From Mesorhizobium loti R88b (lineage in GTDB: Bacteria; Pseudomonadota; Alphaproteobacteria; Rhizobiales; Rhizobiaceae), in the NCBI RefSeq assembly GCF_013170845.1, contig NZ_CP033367.1:5891001-5955000 (forward strand): a stretch of 64,000 bases of DNA, given 5' to 3'. Numbering within the stretch: position 1 is the stretch's first letter; the number at the start of each line of letters is the position of its first letter. The notes under the pieces were generated by a model. It searched no databases and was not told where the DNA came from. It saw only the letters and a program-made list of their open reading frames with translations. The translations under genes were made by a program, and so were the position numbers. Below, one piece after another: positions 46,021-55,093 of this stretch.

Positions 46021-46815
46021 TCACATCAAGGTTGCAACGATGAGTTCTGGCCCCTTTTGCGAAAGCGCCTGGACGAGGGCCGGTTCGGGACTGGCGTCGA
46101 CGATCACGCCGGCAGCGCGTTCGAAATTCGGAACCCTGAGCGGCGTCAGCTTGCCGAACTTGCCGCTGTCGAGCACGAAATAGGCCTTGCCGGCGAGCGC
46201 AATCATCCGGCCGCGCTGCTCGGCGCCGGCGCGGGTGAAGTCGGTGACTTCGCCGCCCGGCGACAGGGCGCCGCCACCGAGAAAGGCGATGTCGACACGG
46301 AAGCGGGCCATGGCATCGAGCGTATCGATGCCGGAAGCCGCCTCCTCGCCCGGATCGATTTCGCCGCCCAGCATGTGCACGCGCATGCCGGGGACATGGC
46401 ACAGATGAAGCGCAATCTTCAGGCTGGCAGTGCAGATGGTGAGATCGTGCAGTCCGGCCATGGCCTGCGCGACGGCCAAAGTGGTGGTGCCGGAATCGAG
46501 AAAGACCACCATGCCATCCCTGACTAGGCCGGCGGCCGCCTTGCCGATCGCCGCCTTGCCACCGGCATTTTCCTGGCTGCGCAGGCTCATCGCCGGTTCG
46601 CTCGGCTCGAAGCGGGCAGCACCGCCATGCACGATGCCCAGCCTGCCCTGGTCCGAAAGCAGCTTCAGGTCACGACGGATGGTTTCGCGCGAGATATCGA
46701 AGAACTCCGCCAGCTCGGCAACACTGACGGAGCCCTGGGCACTCAGCCGTCTCAGGATCTCATCATGGCGGCGCGGGGCAAGCGCGCGTGCCGGCAAGCG
46801 GCTGACGGGAGACAT
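46021..46815 (-). CDS. DeoR/GlpR family transcriptional regulator
   Basis: 264 residues. Helix-turn-helix near residues 29-60 (SVAELAEFFDISRETIRRDL) and a DeoR sensor domain with DSGTTTLAVAQAM that binds sugar phosphates in known relatives. It is upstream of the flavoprotein gene on the same strand and may control it, though a DeoR protein usually senses sugar phosphates. Confidence 0.85.
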   Translation of the reverse strand: MSPVSRLPARALAPRRHDEILRRLSAQGSVSVAELAEFFDISRETIRRDLKLLSDQGRLGIVHGGAARFEPSEPAMSLRSQENAGGKAAIGKAAAGLVRDGMVVFLDSGTTTLAVAQAMAGLHDLTICTASLKIALHLCHVPGMRVHMLGGEIDPGEEAASGIDTLDAMARFRVDIAFLGGGALSPGGEVTDFTRAGAEQRGRMIALAGKAYFVLDSGKFGKLTPLRVPNFERAAGVIVDASPEPALVQALSQKGPELIVATLM

Positions 46816-46927
46816 GGCGATCCCTCATGTCGAATTTTGATGTTGCAATATGTGGCAGTGATCCTGCGCACACGCAACCGTGCCTGATCTGGCAGATATC
46901 GATCAGCCTCAGCATCGCCTGTCGAGC

Positions 46928-47608
46928 CTAGGTGTTTCGCGCCAGGCCGCCGCACTCTACCGCATTGACGAGCGTGTCGCTGCCTTCGCGCAGATGCTGC
47001 CGCAGAACGCTGACGGCCTTCTTGCCCTCGCGCTGGCGGCAGGCGGCCAGCAGGTCGCGATGCTCGCTCTGCGAGCGGGTGCGATGGTCGAGATTCGACA
47101 AGAGGATGCGGACATAGCGATCGGCCGCGTTGTGATGCGCCTCGATCAGGCCGAGCAGACGGTGGTTGCCACAGGCATCGTAGAGCGAGAGATGAAAGAC
47201 TTTGTTCAGGGCACCCCAGCGGCCGACATTGCGCTCGGCGTCGATCTGGTCGAGCACCTGTTCCGCCTCGTCGAGCTTGCCGCCGGACAGGGCAGGCACG
47301 GACAGCCGGAGCGCTTCGCATTCCAGCAATTCGCGCACCGCGTAGATTTCGCTGATTTCGGCGCCGTCCATCCGGGCAACATGCGCACCCTTGGTTGGGT
47401 GAATAGACACAACGCCCTCGGCTTCCAATTGGCGAAGCGCATCACGAATAGGCATGCGGCTGAAGCCGAACTGCTCGGCCAGTTCGTCCTGCCGCAGCGC
47501 GGTGCCCGCCTTCAGCGTTCCGCTCGCTATGGCCTCGCGCAGGACGTTGGCGACCTGCTCCGCCACCGTCTGCGGCCTCTCGATCAGGCTTTCCGCAAAT
47601 CCGCGCAA
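46928..47608 (-). CDS. GntR family (FCD/FadR) transcriptional regulator
   Basis: 226 residues if started at TTG 47608, which has AGGGGAG ideally placed upstream; the frame is open to ATG 47728, which would add 40 residues. I prefer the shorter form because two dyads (GGATA-TAAG-TATCC and CTCGT-GT-ACGAG) lie in the extension and look like promoter/operator DNA, and because about 225 residues fits the FCD subfamily. The winged helix (ELAEQFGFSRMPIRDALRQL) and the all-helical FCD domain are clear. Target unknown. Confidence 0.78.
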   Translation of the reverse strand: MRGFAESLIERPQTVAEQVANVLREAIASGTLKAGTALRQDELAEQFGFSRMPIRDALRQLEAEGVVSIHPTKGAHVARMDGAEISEIYAVRELLECEALRLSVPALSGGKLDEAEQVLDQIDAERNVGRWGALNKVFHLSLYDACGNHRLLGLIEAHHNAADRYVRILLSNLDHRTRSQSEHRDLLAACRQREGKKAVSVLRQHLREGSDTLVNAVECGGLARNT

Positions 47609-47655
47609 TCGATGCTCCCCTGTCACGCGGATCGAGCGTAGTGGAAAACCAATAG

Positions 47656-47680
47656 GGATATAAGTATCCTCGTGTACGAG
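47656..47680. promoter_or_regulatory. Two short dyads upstream of the GntR gene
   Basis: GGATA-TAAG-TATCC (47656-47669) and CTCGT-GT-ACGAG (47669-47680) share one base. They fit an operator for the GntR protein, and argue that the true start is at 47608. Confidence 0.4.
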
Positions 47681-47789
47681 CTTCGGTCCCCAGTCCCGCT
47701 GCAGACCAGCCAAAGTTAACAGCGGCATGCCCGAGCCGATATCTCCCTCTCAGATATGTTGGCAGTGCGCTGCCCCTCGGGCGCGCCGT

Positions 47790-48911
47790 CTATGCGGCCG
47801 TCGCGGGCTGATCCTTGAACAGGATCGGATCAGCAGATGTTGGCTCCGTATATCGCACGCGCAGGCGCAGAAATGGTGCTTCGATACAGGTGTAGCTGAG
47901 ATAGCCGATCGGGATCGTCGCCAGAAAGCACAGCAAGGACCAGAGGCAGGAAATGTAGAAATTGCTGATGCTCATGACGTTCGTGTTGATGAACGCCGCA
48001 AGCTGCATGACGAAGAACAGGTGCAGAAGGTAGATCGAATAGCTGTAGGCCCCCGCCTTCTCCAGGATCTTGAACGGCAGGCCTTCTCGTTTCTTTGCGA
48101 AGCTGGTGTCGTAATAGGCGATCCCAAACGCATAGGCTGCCGCCTCCACGGTTGGCAGGATGATCCATATCCAATGCTGCGAGGGATAGTGCCCAAGCCG
48201 ATAGAATCCGCCGGCGGCATCGAACCACCAGAAGAACGCCGAAAACGCAGTGAGAACGGCCAGTGCCAGCCAGTGCCGGCCCTTCGCATCGGCGCGGAGA
48301 TGAAAGGCGAGAATGCCGGCCAGAAACTGATCGGCGTGACCGATGATGGTCCAGGCCGCCGCCGACTGCACCTCGCCGAGCTGCACATAGAGCGCCGACC
48401 TGAGCAAAATCGCTGCCGCGACGAACAGCAAGGGCGCGAACAGGAACCGTCTGGACGCCATCAGCAGGAACGGCAGCAGAATGTAGAAGTGGGCTTCCAC
48501 CGTTATCGACCAACCGCCGTTCGGAAGGGTGGGAAAGATCACCCCCTTGCCGACGTCGGTGAAATACTCACCCAGAGGCTGGCCCGCCTCATATCTGCGG
48601 CAGGCTTCGATGGCTATCACGGCCAGCAGAAGAGGAAGCAGCCTCAGCGCCCGGTTGGCAAAGAAGGGCAGATAGCGGACCTGTTTTCCATCAAGAAGCT
48701 TGGCGAACAGGTAACCGGAGAGCGCCATGAACAGCGAAACGCCCGTGTTGCCTTCATCCAGAAGGCTGAAGACGGGCAAGGCTGGCACGAAATCATAGGG
48801 TACCGGACCCTGAGGCGACTGGTGGAGAAAATGCCAGGTGAAAACCAGGAAAGCTGCCAGGCCGCGAACATGGTCCAGCGCCGGATAGTGTTCTCCAGTC
48901 GAAGACTTCAT
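47790..48911 (-). CDS. Membrane acyltransferase (OafA/YrhL, acyltransferase 3 family)
   Basis: 373 residues with about ten membrane spans. The N-terminal YPALDHVRGLAAFLVFTWHF carries the family's conserved Arg and His region. Such proteins O-acetylate exported polysaccharides or other surface glycans. It stands alone; neighbours are regulators and an HD-domain gene, so its substrate is unknown. The following gap, 48912-49110, contains no gene I can support. Confidence 0.85.
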   Translation of the reverse strand: MKSSTGEHYPALDHVRGLAAFLVFTWHFLHQSPQGPVPYDFVPALPVFSLLDEGNTGVSLFMALSGYLFAKLLDGKQVRYLPFFANRALRLLPLLLAVIAIEACRRYEAGQPLGEYFTDVGKGVIFPTLPNGGWSITVEAHFYILLPFLLMASRRFLFAPLLFVAAAILLRSALYVQLGEVQSAAAWTIIGHADQFLAGILAFHLRADAKGRHWLALAVLTAFSAFFWWFDAAGGFYRLGHYPSQHWIWIILPTVEAAAYAFGIAYYDTSFAKKREGLPFKILEKAGAYSYSIYLLHLFFVMQLAAFINTNVMSISNFYISCLWSLLCFLATIPIGYLSYTCIEAPFLRLRVRYTEPTSADPILFKDQPATAA

Positions 48912-49110
48912 GGTTCAGACCGAGTGCCCGCGTTTGGAATGGTTGCCACGCTGCGTTGCCCTTCACGCTCGCGCCAAGCACGGACACCCGAAACGGGATT
49001 TCCGCCTACCGTCCTCACCTTGTTCTCTTCTCGTTAATTTATGCTTCCGTTTGTTAGGAAAATTCAGTTCTGGAGCGATCTCGATCATCCCATCGAGAGC
49101 ATGCCCAGAC

Positions 49111-49749
49111 CTACCGCCATGCGGAGTTGCGGATTACCGAGCAGAAGTTGCCGCGGTGGAAATGCGGTTCCTTGTCGGCGATCACATCGGCCTTGACGTT
49201 GCCGAAGGTGGTGTCGGGCTTGCGCCTGATGCCGTCATAGAAGGCCTGGATGATGTCTTCCTTGAAGGCCGGCGTCCGCGGAAAGGCTTGCACCACCGTT
49301 TCGCGCTCCTCATCGGAATATTGCGCGTGGGTGAGCCCGAGCACGTCCATCTCGACGCCGGCCGTCACCAGCGCCACCACGGGATGCATGTGAACCGTAA
49401 CGCCCGGCGTGGTGTGCAGCGCAATCGCGGTCCAGACCGTGTAGGCATCCTCTTCGGGAATGCCATGGCTGCGCAGGAAGTCGCGCGCGGCGTGAGCACC
49501 ATCGACCTCGAAACGTTCATGCTGGCTTGAGTGGCTCGGCATCAGCCCGATATCGTGGAACATTGCGCCGGCATAGAGCAGTTCGCGATCGAATTTGAGC
49601 CCGCGATGCAGGCCGGCCAGCGCGCCAAAATGATAGACGCGGCTCGAATGGTTGAAGAGCAGTTCAGTTTCGGTATCGCGGATGAAGGCCGTGATGGAGC
49701 GCGCCAGCTTGCTGTCGGGAATGCCGGCGCCGGCAGGGATGGTGGCCAT
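49111..49749 (-). CDS. HD-domain hydrolase, cyanamide hydratase-like
   Basis: 212 residues. Metal-binding His/Asp residues appear in NHSSRVYHFGAL, the HD doublet AGAMFHDIGL, and IALHTTPGV. ERFEVDGAHAARDFL is typical of the cyanamide-hydratase-like HD subgroup. The natural substrate could be a nitrile, isonitrile or nucleotide; it is not determined by sequence. GGAGA lies seven bases before the ATG. It is divergent from a GlxA-type regulator with an exact inverted repeat in the gap. Confidence 0.8.
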   Translation of the reverse strand: MATIPAGAGIPDSKLARSITAFIRDTETELLFNHSSRVYHFGALAGLHRGLKFDRELLYAGAMFHDIGLMPSHSSQHERFEVDGAHAARDFLRSHGIPEEDAYTVWTAIALHTTPGVTVHMHPVVALVTAGVEMDVLGLTHAQYSDEERETVVQAFPRTPAFKEDIIQAFYDGIRRKPDTTFGNVKADVIADKEPHFHRGNFCSVIRNSAWR

Positions 49750-49795
49750 GATGTCGTCTCCTGTTGATCTGGCGTGACAAATAGGCTTTATCGGC

Positions 49796-49834
49796 TATGG
49801 CAGAAATCGTTTTGTTACGACTATTTCTGCCATA
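49796..49834. promoter_or_regulatory. Exact 12-base inverted repeat in HD/GlxA divergent promoter
   Basis: TATGGCAGAAAT (49796-49807) and ATTTCTGCCATA (49823-49834) are perfect reverse complements separated by 15 bases. Located 47 bases from the HD gene start and 45 from the regulator start. Very likely the operator for the divergent pair. Confidence 0.75.
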
Positions 49835-49878
49835 ACACTGGCAAAGCGGACTTTGGCGCGGCGGATGGGAACTGACTG

Positions 49879-50853
49879 ATGGCCTTGCGGATCGGCATCC
49901 TCGCCATGGACGGCGCGCAGTTGCTCGATGTTTCCGGGCCGCTCGATGTCTTTGCCGAAGCCAATCTAGGGGCGGGCCGGCAAGCCTATGCCCTATCGAT
50001 CGTCGCAACAGCGGACGGCCCGGTAACCTGCTCCTCGGGGGCACGGCTGCTGCCTGATTTCATCATCGGGCAGGCCGGCATGCCGCGCTTCGACACGATG
50101 CTGGTGGCCGGCGCGCCGCATTTGGGGCTGAAGGCACACAGTGCGCCTGTGCTCGAGTGGCTGCGCGCCGTCAGCGCCACTGCCCGACGCTATGGCTCGG
50201 TGTGCACCGGCGCCTTCCTGCTGGCGGAAGCGGGCTTGCTCGATGGCCGCCACGCCACCACCCATTGGGCCGTGGCTGACCGGCTCGCCGAGCACTTTCC
50301 CGAGGTGATCCTCGATGTCGATGCCATCCACGTCCGCGACGGCAAGATCAGGACGGCTGCGGGAGTGACCGCAGGGCTCGATCTGGCGCTGGCACTGGTC
50401 GAGGAAGATCTCGGCGCCGAGATCGCGCGTCGCGTCGCGGCGCAACTCGTCATGTACTTCCGCCGCAGCGGCGGCCAGCTTCAGTATAGTCGCAGGGGCG
50501 CCGGCAGCCCGACCGGGCGCTCGGCGCTGCAGCAGGTGCAGCGCTGGGTGATCGCCAATCCGGGCGAAGAACATGGCGTTGACCAGCTTGCCGGCCGCGC
50601 CGGTATGAGCGCGCGCCATTTCGCCAGGCTGTTTCGCCAGGAGGTCGGCATCACGCCTTCGGCTTGGGTCGAAGCGATCCGGGTGGAGGCGGCGCAGCGC
50701 CTGTTGGAGGCAGGTGCGGCGCCAAAACTCGTCGCCGACCAGTGCGGCTTTTCGGACGTCGACACGTTTCGCCGCGCCTTCCAGCGCAAGATCGGCGTGA
50801 CACCTGCCGCCTACCGGCGCGTTCAGGTCGATGAGTTGCAGGCTGTGCTTTGA
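49879..50853 (+). CDS. GlxA family AraC-type transcriptional regulator
   Basis: 324 residues. Residues 1-175 are a DJ-1/PfpI domain with the nucleophile elbow VCTGAFLLAEAGLLDG; residues about 215-320 are an AraC DNA-binding domain (GMSARHFARLFRQEVGITPS). Such regulators often control amine or nitrogen metabolism. It likely governs the divergent HD gene. It is convergent with doeB. Confidence 0.88.
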   Translation: MALRIGILAMDGAQLLDVSGPLDVFAEANLGAGRQAYALSIVATADGPVTCSSGARLLPDFIIGQAGMPRFDTMLVAGAPHLGLKAHSAPVLEWLRAVSATARRYGSVCTGAFLLAEAGLLDGRHATTHWAVADRLAEHFPEVILDVDAIHVRDGKIRTAAGVTAGLDLALALVEEDLGAEIARRVAAQLVMYFRRSGGQLQYSRRGAGSPTGRSALQQVQRWVIANPGEEHGVDQLAGRAGMSARHFARLFRQEVGITPSAWVEAIRVEAAQRLLEAGAAPKLVADQCGFSDVDTFRRAFQRKIGVTPAAYRRVQVDELQAVL

Positions 50854-50872
50854 AAGCGCGGCTTGCTTTCGT

Positions 50873-51877
50873 CTAACCTTCCACTTCGACGGCAACCACC
50901 GCCGCGCAGTCGCCGGCCTTGACCAGCCCCGGGAAATGGCGCGCCGCCAGCATGCCCGACATTTTTGCCCGGATCTCCTGCGGAGCGACGCCGGTGCGAC
51001 CGATAGAATGAATGCGCGCCAGTACCGCGCCCTTCTCAACGGGATCACCGAGATCGACCATGGTTTCGATCATGCCGTCGTCCTCGGCGAAGGAGAAGCA
51101 ATCGGCCGAGGGCATATCGAGCCATTGAGTTCTGCCCTTCTCGACCGCACCAGCAACAATGCCGGCGTGGCGCAGCACATTGAGAATGCCGCGCCGCGCG
51201 ACGCGCACGGTTTGCGCGCGCGAGGTGCCGCCGCCGCCAAGTTCGGTGCTGACGAAGACCTTGCCCATTTCCTCGGCCGCCGTGTCGTACATGCCGACCG
51301 AGTCGATCTCGATCATGCGCATCGAGAACGGGGCGGAGAATGCGCCCACCGCGTCAAAGGCTTTCTGCTCCAGCGCCTTGTCGGGCAAAGTGTGCGCGGC
51401 ACAGAATGGCACGAAGTCCAGCGTCCTGCCGCCGGAATGGAAGTCGAAGACGATGTCGGCGCGCGGCAGCAGCTCCCGTTGGAAATAGTCGGCGATTTTT
51501 TCGGTCACCGTGCCGTCGGGACGGCCGGGAAAGCTGCGATTCATGTTGCCCTTGTCGATCGGCGAGGTGCGGGTGCCGGCACGGAAGGCCGGATAGTTCA
51601 TCGCCGGCACGATGATCACGGTGCCGCTGACGTCCTTCGGGTCGAGCGTGCGGGCAAGATCGTAGAGCGCCAGTGGGCCCTCATATTCGTCGCCATGGTT
51701 GCCGCCGGAGAGCAGCGCCGTCGGCCCCTTGCCATTGCGGAGGACGCAGATCGGGATCATCACCGAGCCCCAGGCGGAGTCGTCGCGGCTGTAGGGCAGG
51801 CGCAGGAAACCGTGCTGGACGCCGTCGCGGTCGAAATCGACAGTCGGCGCGATTGGTGATGGACGGAGGCTGGACAT
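50873..51877 (-). CDS. doeB: N-acetyl-L-2,4-diaminobutyrate deacetylase
   Basis: 334 residues of the aspartoacylase/succinylglutamate desuccinylase family. The zinc site is H61 and E64 in GGNHGDEYEG, with a third His in DFHSGGRTLD. In ectoine breakdown DoeB removes acetate from N-acetyl-diaminobutyrate to give 2,4-diaminobutyrate. ATG 51877 is chosen for its position five bases after doeA; an upstream extension lies inside doeA. It closes the leftward ehu/eut/doe operon. Confidence 0.9.
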   Translation of the reverse strand: MSSLRPSPIAPTVDFDRDGVQHGFLRLPYSRDDSAWGSVMIPICVLRNGKGPTALLSGGNHGDEYEGPLALYDLARTLDPKDVSGTVIIVPAMNYPAFRAGTRTSPIDKGNMNRSFPGRPDGTVTEKIADYFQRELLPRADIVFDFHSGGRTLDFVPFCAAHTLPDKALEQKAFDAVGAFSAPFSMRMIEIDSVGMYDTAAEEMGKVFVSTELGGGGTSRAQTVRVARRGILNVLRHAGIVAGAVEKGRTQWLDMPSADCFSFAEDDGMIETMVDLGDPVEKGAVLARIHSIGRTGVAPQEIRAKMSGMLAARHFPGLVKAGDCAAVVAVEVEG

Positions 51878-51882
51878 CGGGC

Positions 51883-53073
51883 TCAATTCTTCACCACCAG
51901 TTTGCGCGGTACATTGGCCAGGCACTCTACACCGGTTTCGGTGATGAGGATGGATTCGGTGATCTCCAGCCCCATCGTCTCCAGCCACAAGCCGGTCATG
52001 AAATGGAAAGTCATGCCGGGCTTGAGTTCGGTGCGGTCGCCGGGGCGCAGGCTCATCGTGCGTTCGCCCCAATCCGGCGGATAGGACAGACCGATCGAAT
52101 AACCGGTGCGGTTGTCCTTGACGATGCCGTATTTCTTCAGAACGGCAAAGAAGCCGTTGGCGATGTCCTCACAAGCGTTGCCGGGTTTCGCCGCCGCAAG
52201 CCCCGCCTCCATGCCTTCCAGCGTCGCCTTTTCGGCATCGAGGAATTCCTGCGTCGGCTTGCCGAGGAAAACGGTACGCGAGAGCGGGCAATGGTACCTG
52301 TTATAGCAGCCGGCGATCTCGAAAAAGGTGCCCTCGCCTGACTTCATCGGCCGGTCGTCCCAGGTCAGGTGCGGCGCCGAGGCATCCACGCCCGACGGCA
52401 GCAGCGGCACGATGGCGGGGTAGTCGCCACCAATTTTCCCCTCTGGGCCGTCGACACCACGCGTGCCGGCATCGTAGATCTCGGCGACGAGATCGCATTT
52501 GCGCATGCCGATTTCTATCTTGTCGACGATGCGCTGGTGCATGGCTTCGACGATGCGGGCGGCCTTGCGCATATAGTCGATTTCGGTCGCACTCTTCACC
52601 GCGCGCTGCCAGTTGACCAGCGCGGTCGCATCGACAAAGCGGGCATTGGGCAGATGCTTCTGCAGCGAGGCGAAGGCAGCGGCGGAGAACCAGTAATTGT
52701 CCATCTCGACGCCGATGGTGAGCTTGCCCCAGCCGCGATCGGCAAGCACGCTGGACAAGAAATCCATCGGGTGGCGCTCGGTTGACTGCACGTAGTGATC
52801 GGCATAGCCGACGATGTTGTCATGCGCGAGATAGGCGGTGCGCTTGGCGCCGTTGGCGTCCTGGCCGCGGCCGTACCAGACCGGCTCACCCGATGGCGGC
52901 ACGATGACGGCCTGGTGGACATAGAACGACCAGCCGTCATAGCCGGTCAGCCAGGCCATATTGGACGGATCGCTGACGATCAGGAGATCGATGCCTTTGG
53001 CTCCCATGGCTTTGCGGGTCTTGGCGAGGCGTTCTGCGAATTCGCCGCGCGAGAATTTCAGGTTTGGTTGCAT
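51883..53073 (-). CDS. doeA: Ectoine hydrolase (M24 peptidase fold)
   Basis: 396 residues with a creatinase-like N domain and a pita-bread M24 domain. It opens the ectoine ring to N-alpha-acetyl-2,4-diaminobutyrate. The segment MAWLTGYDGWSFYVHQAVIV and FFEIAGCYNRYHCPLSRTVF match the ectoine hydrolase subgroup. Directly upstream of doeB and downstream of eutC, which separates it from a prolidase. Confidence 0.9.
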   Translation of the reverse strand: MQPNLKFSRGEFAERLAKTRKAMGAKGIDLLIVSDPSNMAWLTGYDGWSFYVHQAVIVPPSGEPVWYGRGQDANGAKRTAYLAHDNIVGYADHYVQSTERHPMDFLSSVLADRGWGKLTIGVEMDNYWFSAAAFASLQKHLPNARFVDATALVNWQRAVKSATEIDYMRKAARIVEAMHQRIVDKIEIGMRKCDLVAEIYDAGTRGVDGPEGKIGGDYPAIVPLLPSGVDASAPHLTWDDRPMKSGEGTFFEIAGCYNRYHCPLSRTVFLGKPTQEFLDAEKATLEGMEAGLAAAKPGNACEDIANGFFAVLKKYGIVKDNRTGYSIGLSYPPDWGERTMSLRPGDRTELKPGMTFHFMTGLWLETMGLEITESILITETGVECLANVPRKLVVKN

Positions 53074-53112
53074 TGTTCTTGATCCTCGTTTGTTGGGCCT
53101 GGCGGCCAGATG

Positions 53113-54105
53113 TCAGCTTTCGAAAATCGTCCCGGAACTGGCCGCTCGCGCCCGGTCGCGGGCGAGCGTCGCAATCGCCGTGTCCTGCACGCCGGTACCG
53201 GTGAGATCGGCGATGGTGATGTCGCTGGCCGAACGCCGACCATGCTTTGCGCCGGCGATGATCTGGCCAAGTTCGGTCACCTCTGCATCTCCAACCATCA
53301 CGCCAGCCGCAATGGCATGATGCAGTTCACCCAGCCGCCGTGTCTGGCGGGCGCTGTCGGCGACATAGAGATCGGCCATGCGCAGGATGGCCGGTGCGAT
53401 CTCGTTCTTATGCTCGGCATCCGAGCCCATCGCGGTGATGTGCTGGCCGGCGGAGACGAATCCCGCCTTGATCAGCGGCTCGGTCGACGGCGTGGTGGTG
53501 ACAATGACGTCGGCGCCGGCAGCCGCCTCTGCCGCATCGGCTTCGGCGCGCACTTCGATACCAAGCTTCTCGCGCAAGGCGTCTGCCGTCAGCTCTGCCT
53601 TGGCGACATCGCGCGCCCAGATGCGCGCCTCAGTGATTGGCCGCACCAGCATAAGGGCTTCGAGCTGCAGCCCAGCCTGTACGCCGGCCCCGAAGATCGC
53701 GGCAACAGACGAATCCGGCCGCGACAGATGCTTGGCCGCGACCGCGCCTGCCGCGGCCGTGCGAATGTCGGTCAGATAGCCATTGTCGAGCAGCAGCGCC
53801 TCGACCAGCCCGGTCTTAGCCGACAACAGCACCATCATGCCGTTGACACTGGGCAGGCCGAGTTTCGGATTGTCGAAAAAGCCAGGGCTGATCTTGATGG
53901 CGAAGCCATCGATGCCCGGCACATAGGCGGTCTTCACATCGACCTCGCCGCGATGCTCGGGAATGTCGAGCCGCAGGATCGGCGGCATCGCGACGGGCAA
54001 AGTGGCCAGCGCGCGAAAAGCGTTTTCGACGCAGGCCACGGCATCGAGATCCAGCGTCACGATCTTGCGCAACTCGGCTTCGGTGAGGATCGTCATCCGG
54101 CTCAT
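53113..54105 (-). CDS. eutC: Hydroxyectoine utilisation protein, ornithine cyclodeaminase-like
   Basis: 330 residues. The Rossmann motif is AIFGAGVQAGLQLEAL and the family-wide LLSAKTGLVEALLLD is present. EutC acts with EutA and EutB in converting 5-hydroxyectoine toward ectoine; its exact reaction is inferred from the family. The ATG overlaps the eutB stop by ATGA at 54102-54105. Confidence 0.87.
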   Translation of the reverse strand: MSRMTILTEAELRKIVTLDLDAVACVENAFRALATLPVAMPPILRLDIPEHRGEVDVKTAYVPGIDGFAIKISPGFFDNPKLGLPSVNGMMVLLSAKTGLVEALLLDNGYLTDIRTAAAGAVAAKHLSRPDSSVAAIFGAGVQAGLQLEALMLVRPITEARIWARDVAKAELTADALREKLGIEVRAEADAAEAAAGADVIVTTTPSTEPLIKAGFVSAGQHITAMGSDAEHKNEIAPAILRMADLYVADSARQTRRLGELHHAIAAGVMVGDAEVTELGQIIAGAKHGRRSASDITIADLTGTGVQDTAIATLARDRARAASSGTIFES

Positions 54106-55088
54106 GCGGCGCGCTCCGCGATCGCCTCACCGCAGACGATCTTGCGGTGTGCGTTCATGTCGATGTTGCGGCCAGAGAGCAGCACAATCACAGGCCCGCT
54201 CGCCTTGACCTTGCCGGCGAGCAGCGCGGCGATGCCGACAGCGCCGGCGCCCTCGACGATCTCGCGCTCCTGCGCATAGGCATGGCGGATGCCGGCGGCG
54301 ATCTCGTCCTCGCCGAGCAGGATGATATCGTCGAGCAGGTCGCGGCACATGGCGAAGGTCAGCTGATTGTCGAGGCCGATGCCGCCGCCGAGCGAATCCG
54401 CCAGCGTCGGCAGCTCTTCCACGAGCACTGGCTTGCCGGCATCGAGGCTCGCCTTCATAGCCGCGCCACGCGCCATCGAGACGCCGATGATCTTTGTGCC
54501 GGGGCTGACGCCCTTGACGGCGACGGCGATGCCGGAGGCCAGCCCGCCACCAGAGAGCTGGACCAGGACGAGAGCGGCATCCGGGACCTGCTCGATCATC
54601 TCCAGCCCGAGCGTGCCTTGCCCGGCGATGATGGCCGGATGATCGAAAGGCGGCAGCATCACCAGCCCCTCTTGCGTCACCAGGCGCTCGACCTCTTTCT
54701 GCGCGTCATCCTGGCTGTTGCCGACGATACGGATTTCGGCGCCAAGCCGGCGGATTTCATCGAGCTTGTTTTGAGGCACCAGCCGCGACATGCAGATCAC
54801 CGCGCGCATGCCTTCGAGCTTCGCGGCATGCGCCAGCGCCCGGCCGTGATTGCCGGTCGATGCCGCGACCACGCCGCGTGTTTTCTCCTCGACACTCAGC
54901 GAAGCGACGGCATTCGAAGCACCGCGCAGCTTGAAGCTGCCTGTGGTCTGACGGTGCTCGAGCTTGAGATAAACTGGGATGCCGAAGCATTCTGACAGGC
55001 TATGGGACAAGACTGTTGGCGTCTGCAGGATCTTGCCGGCAATGCGCTCACGCGCGGCTTGGATATCGCTAAGAATGACGGTCGCCAT
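54102..55088 (-). CDS. eutB: Hydroxyectoine utilisation dehydratase, threonine dehydratase-like
   Basis: 328 residues, fold type II PLP enzyme. PLP Lys is K53 in TTGSFKLRGASNA and the Gly-rich phosphate site is in LSGGGLASGI. It belongs to the serine/threonine dehydratase family and is assigned to hydroxyectoine catabolism by its neighbours. ATG 55088 is the start; an upstream extension lies inside eutA. Confidence 0.88.
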   Translation of the reverse strand: MATVILSDIQAARERIAGKILQTPTVLSHSLSECFGIPVYLKLEHRQTTGSFKLRGASNAVASLSVEEKTRGVVAASTGNHGRALAHAAKLEGMRAVICMSRLVPQNKLDEIRRLGAEIRIVGNSQDDAQKEVERLVTQEGLVMLPPFDHPAIIAGQGTLGLEMIEQVPDAALVLVQLSGGGLASGIAVAVKGVSPGTKIIGVSMARGAAMKASLDAGKPVLVEELPTLADSLGGGIGLDNQLTFAMCRDLLDDIILLGEDEIAAGIRHAYAQEREIVEGAGAVGIAALLAGKVKASGPVIVLLSGRNIDMNAHRKIVCGEAIAERAA

Positions 55089-55093
55089 GATCG

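Noticed and set aside
47727..49037. 436-codon open frame on the plus strand
   Set aside because: Antisense to the membrane acyltransferase; no hydrophobic or catalytic pattern of its own.
50873..51877. Succinylglutamate desuccinylase call
   Set aside because: No arginine succinyltransferase pathway genes nearby; ectoine context supports DoeB.
51883..53073. Prolidase / Xaa-Pro aminopeptidase call for the M24 gene
   Set aside because: The position between eutC and doeB in an ehu/eut operon makes ectoine hydrolase far more likely.
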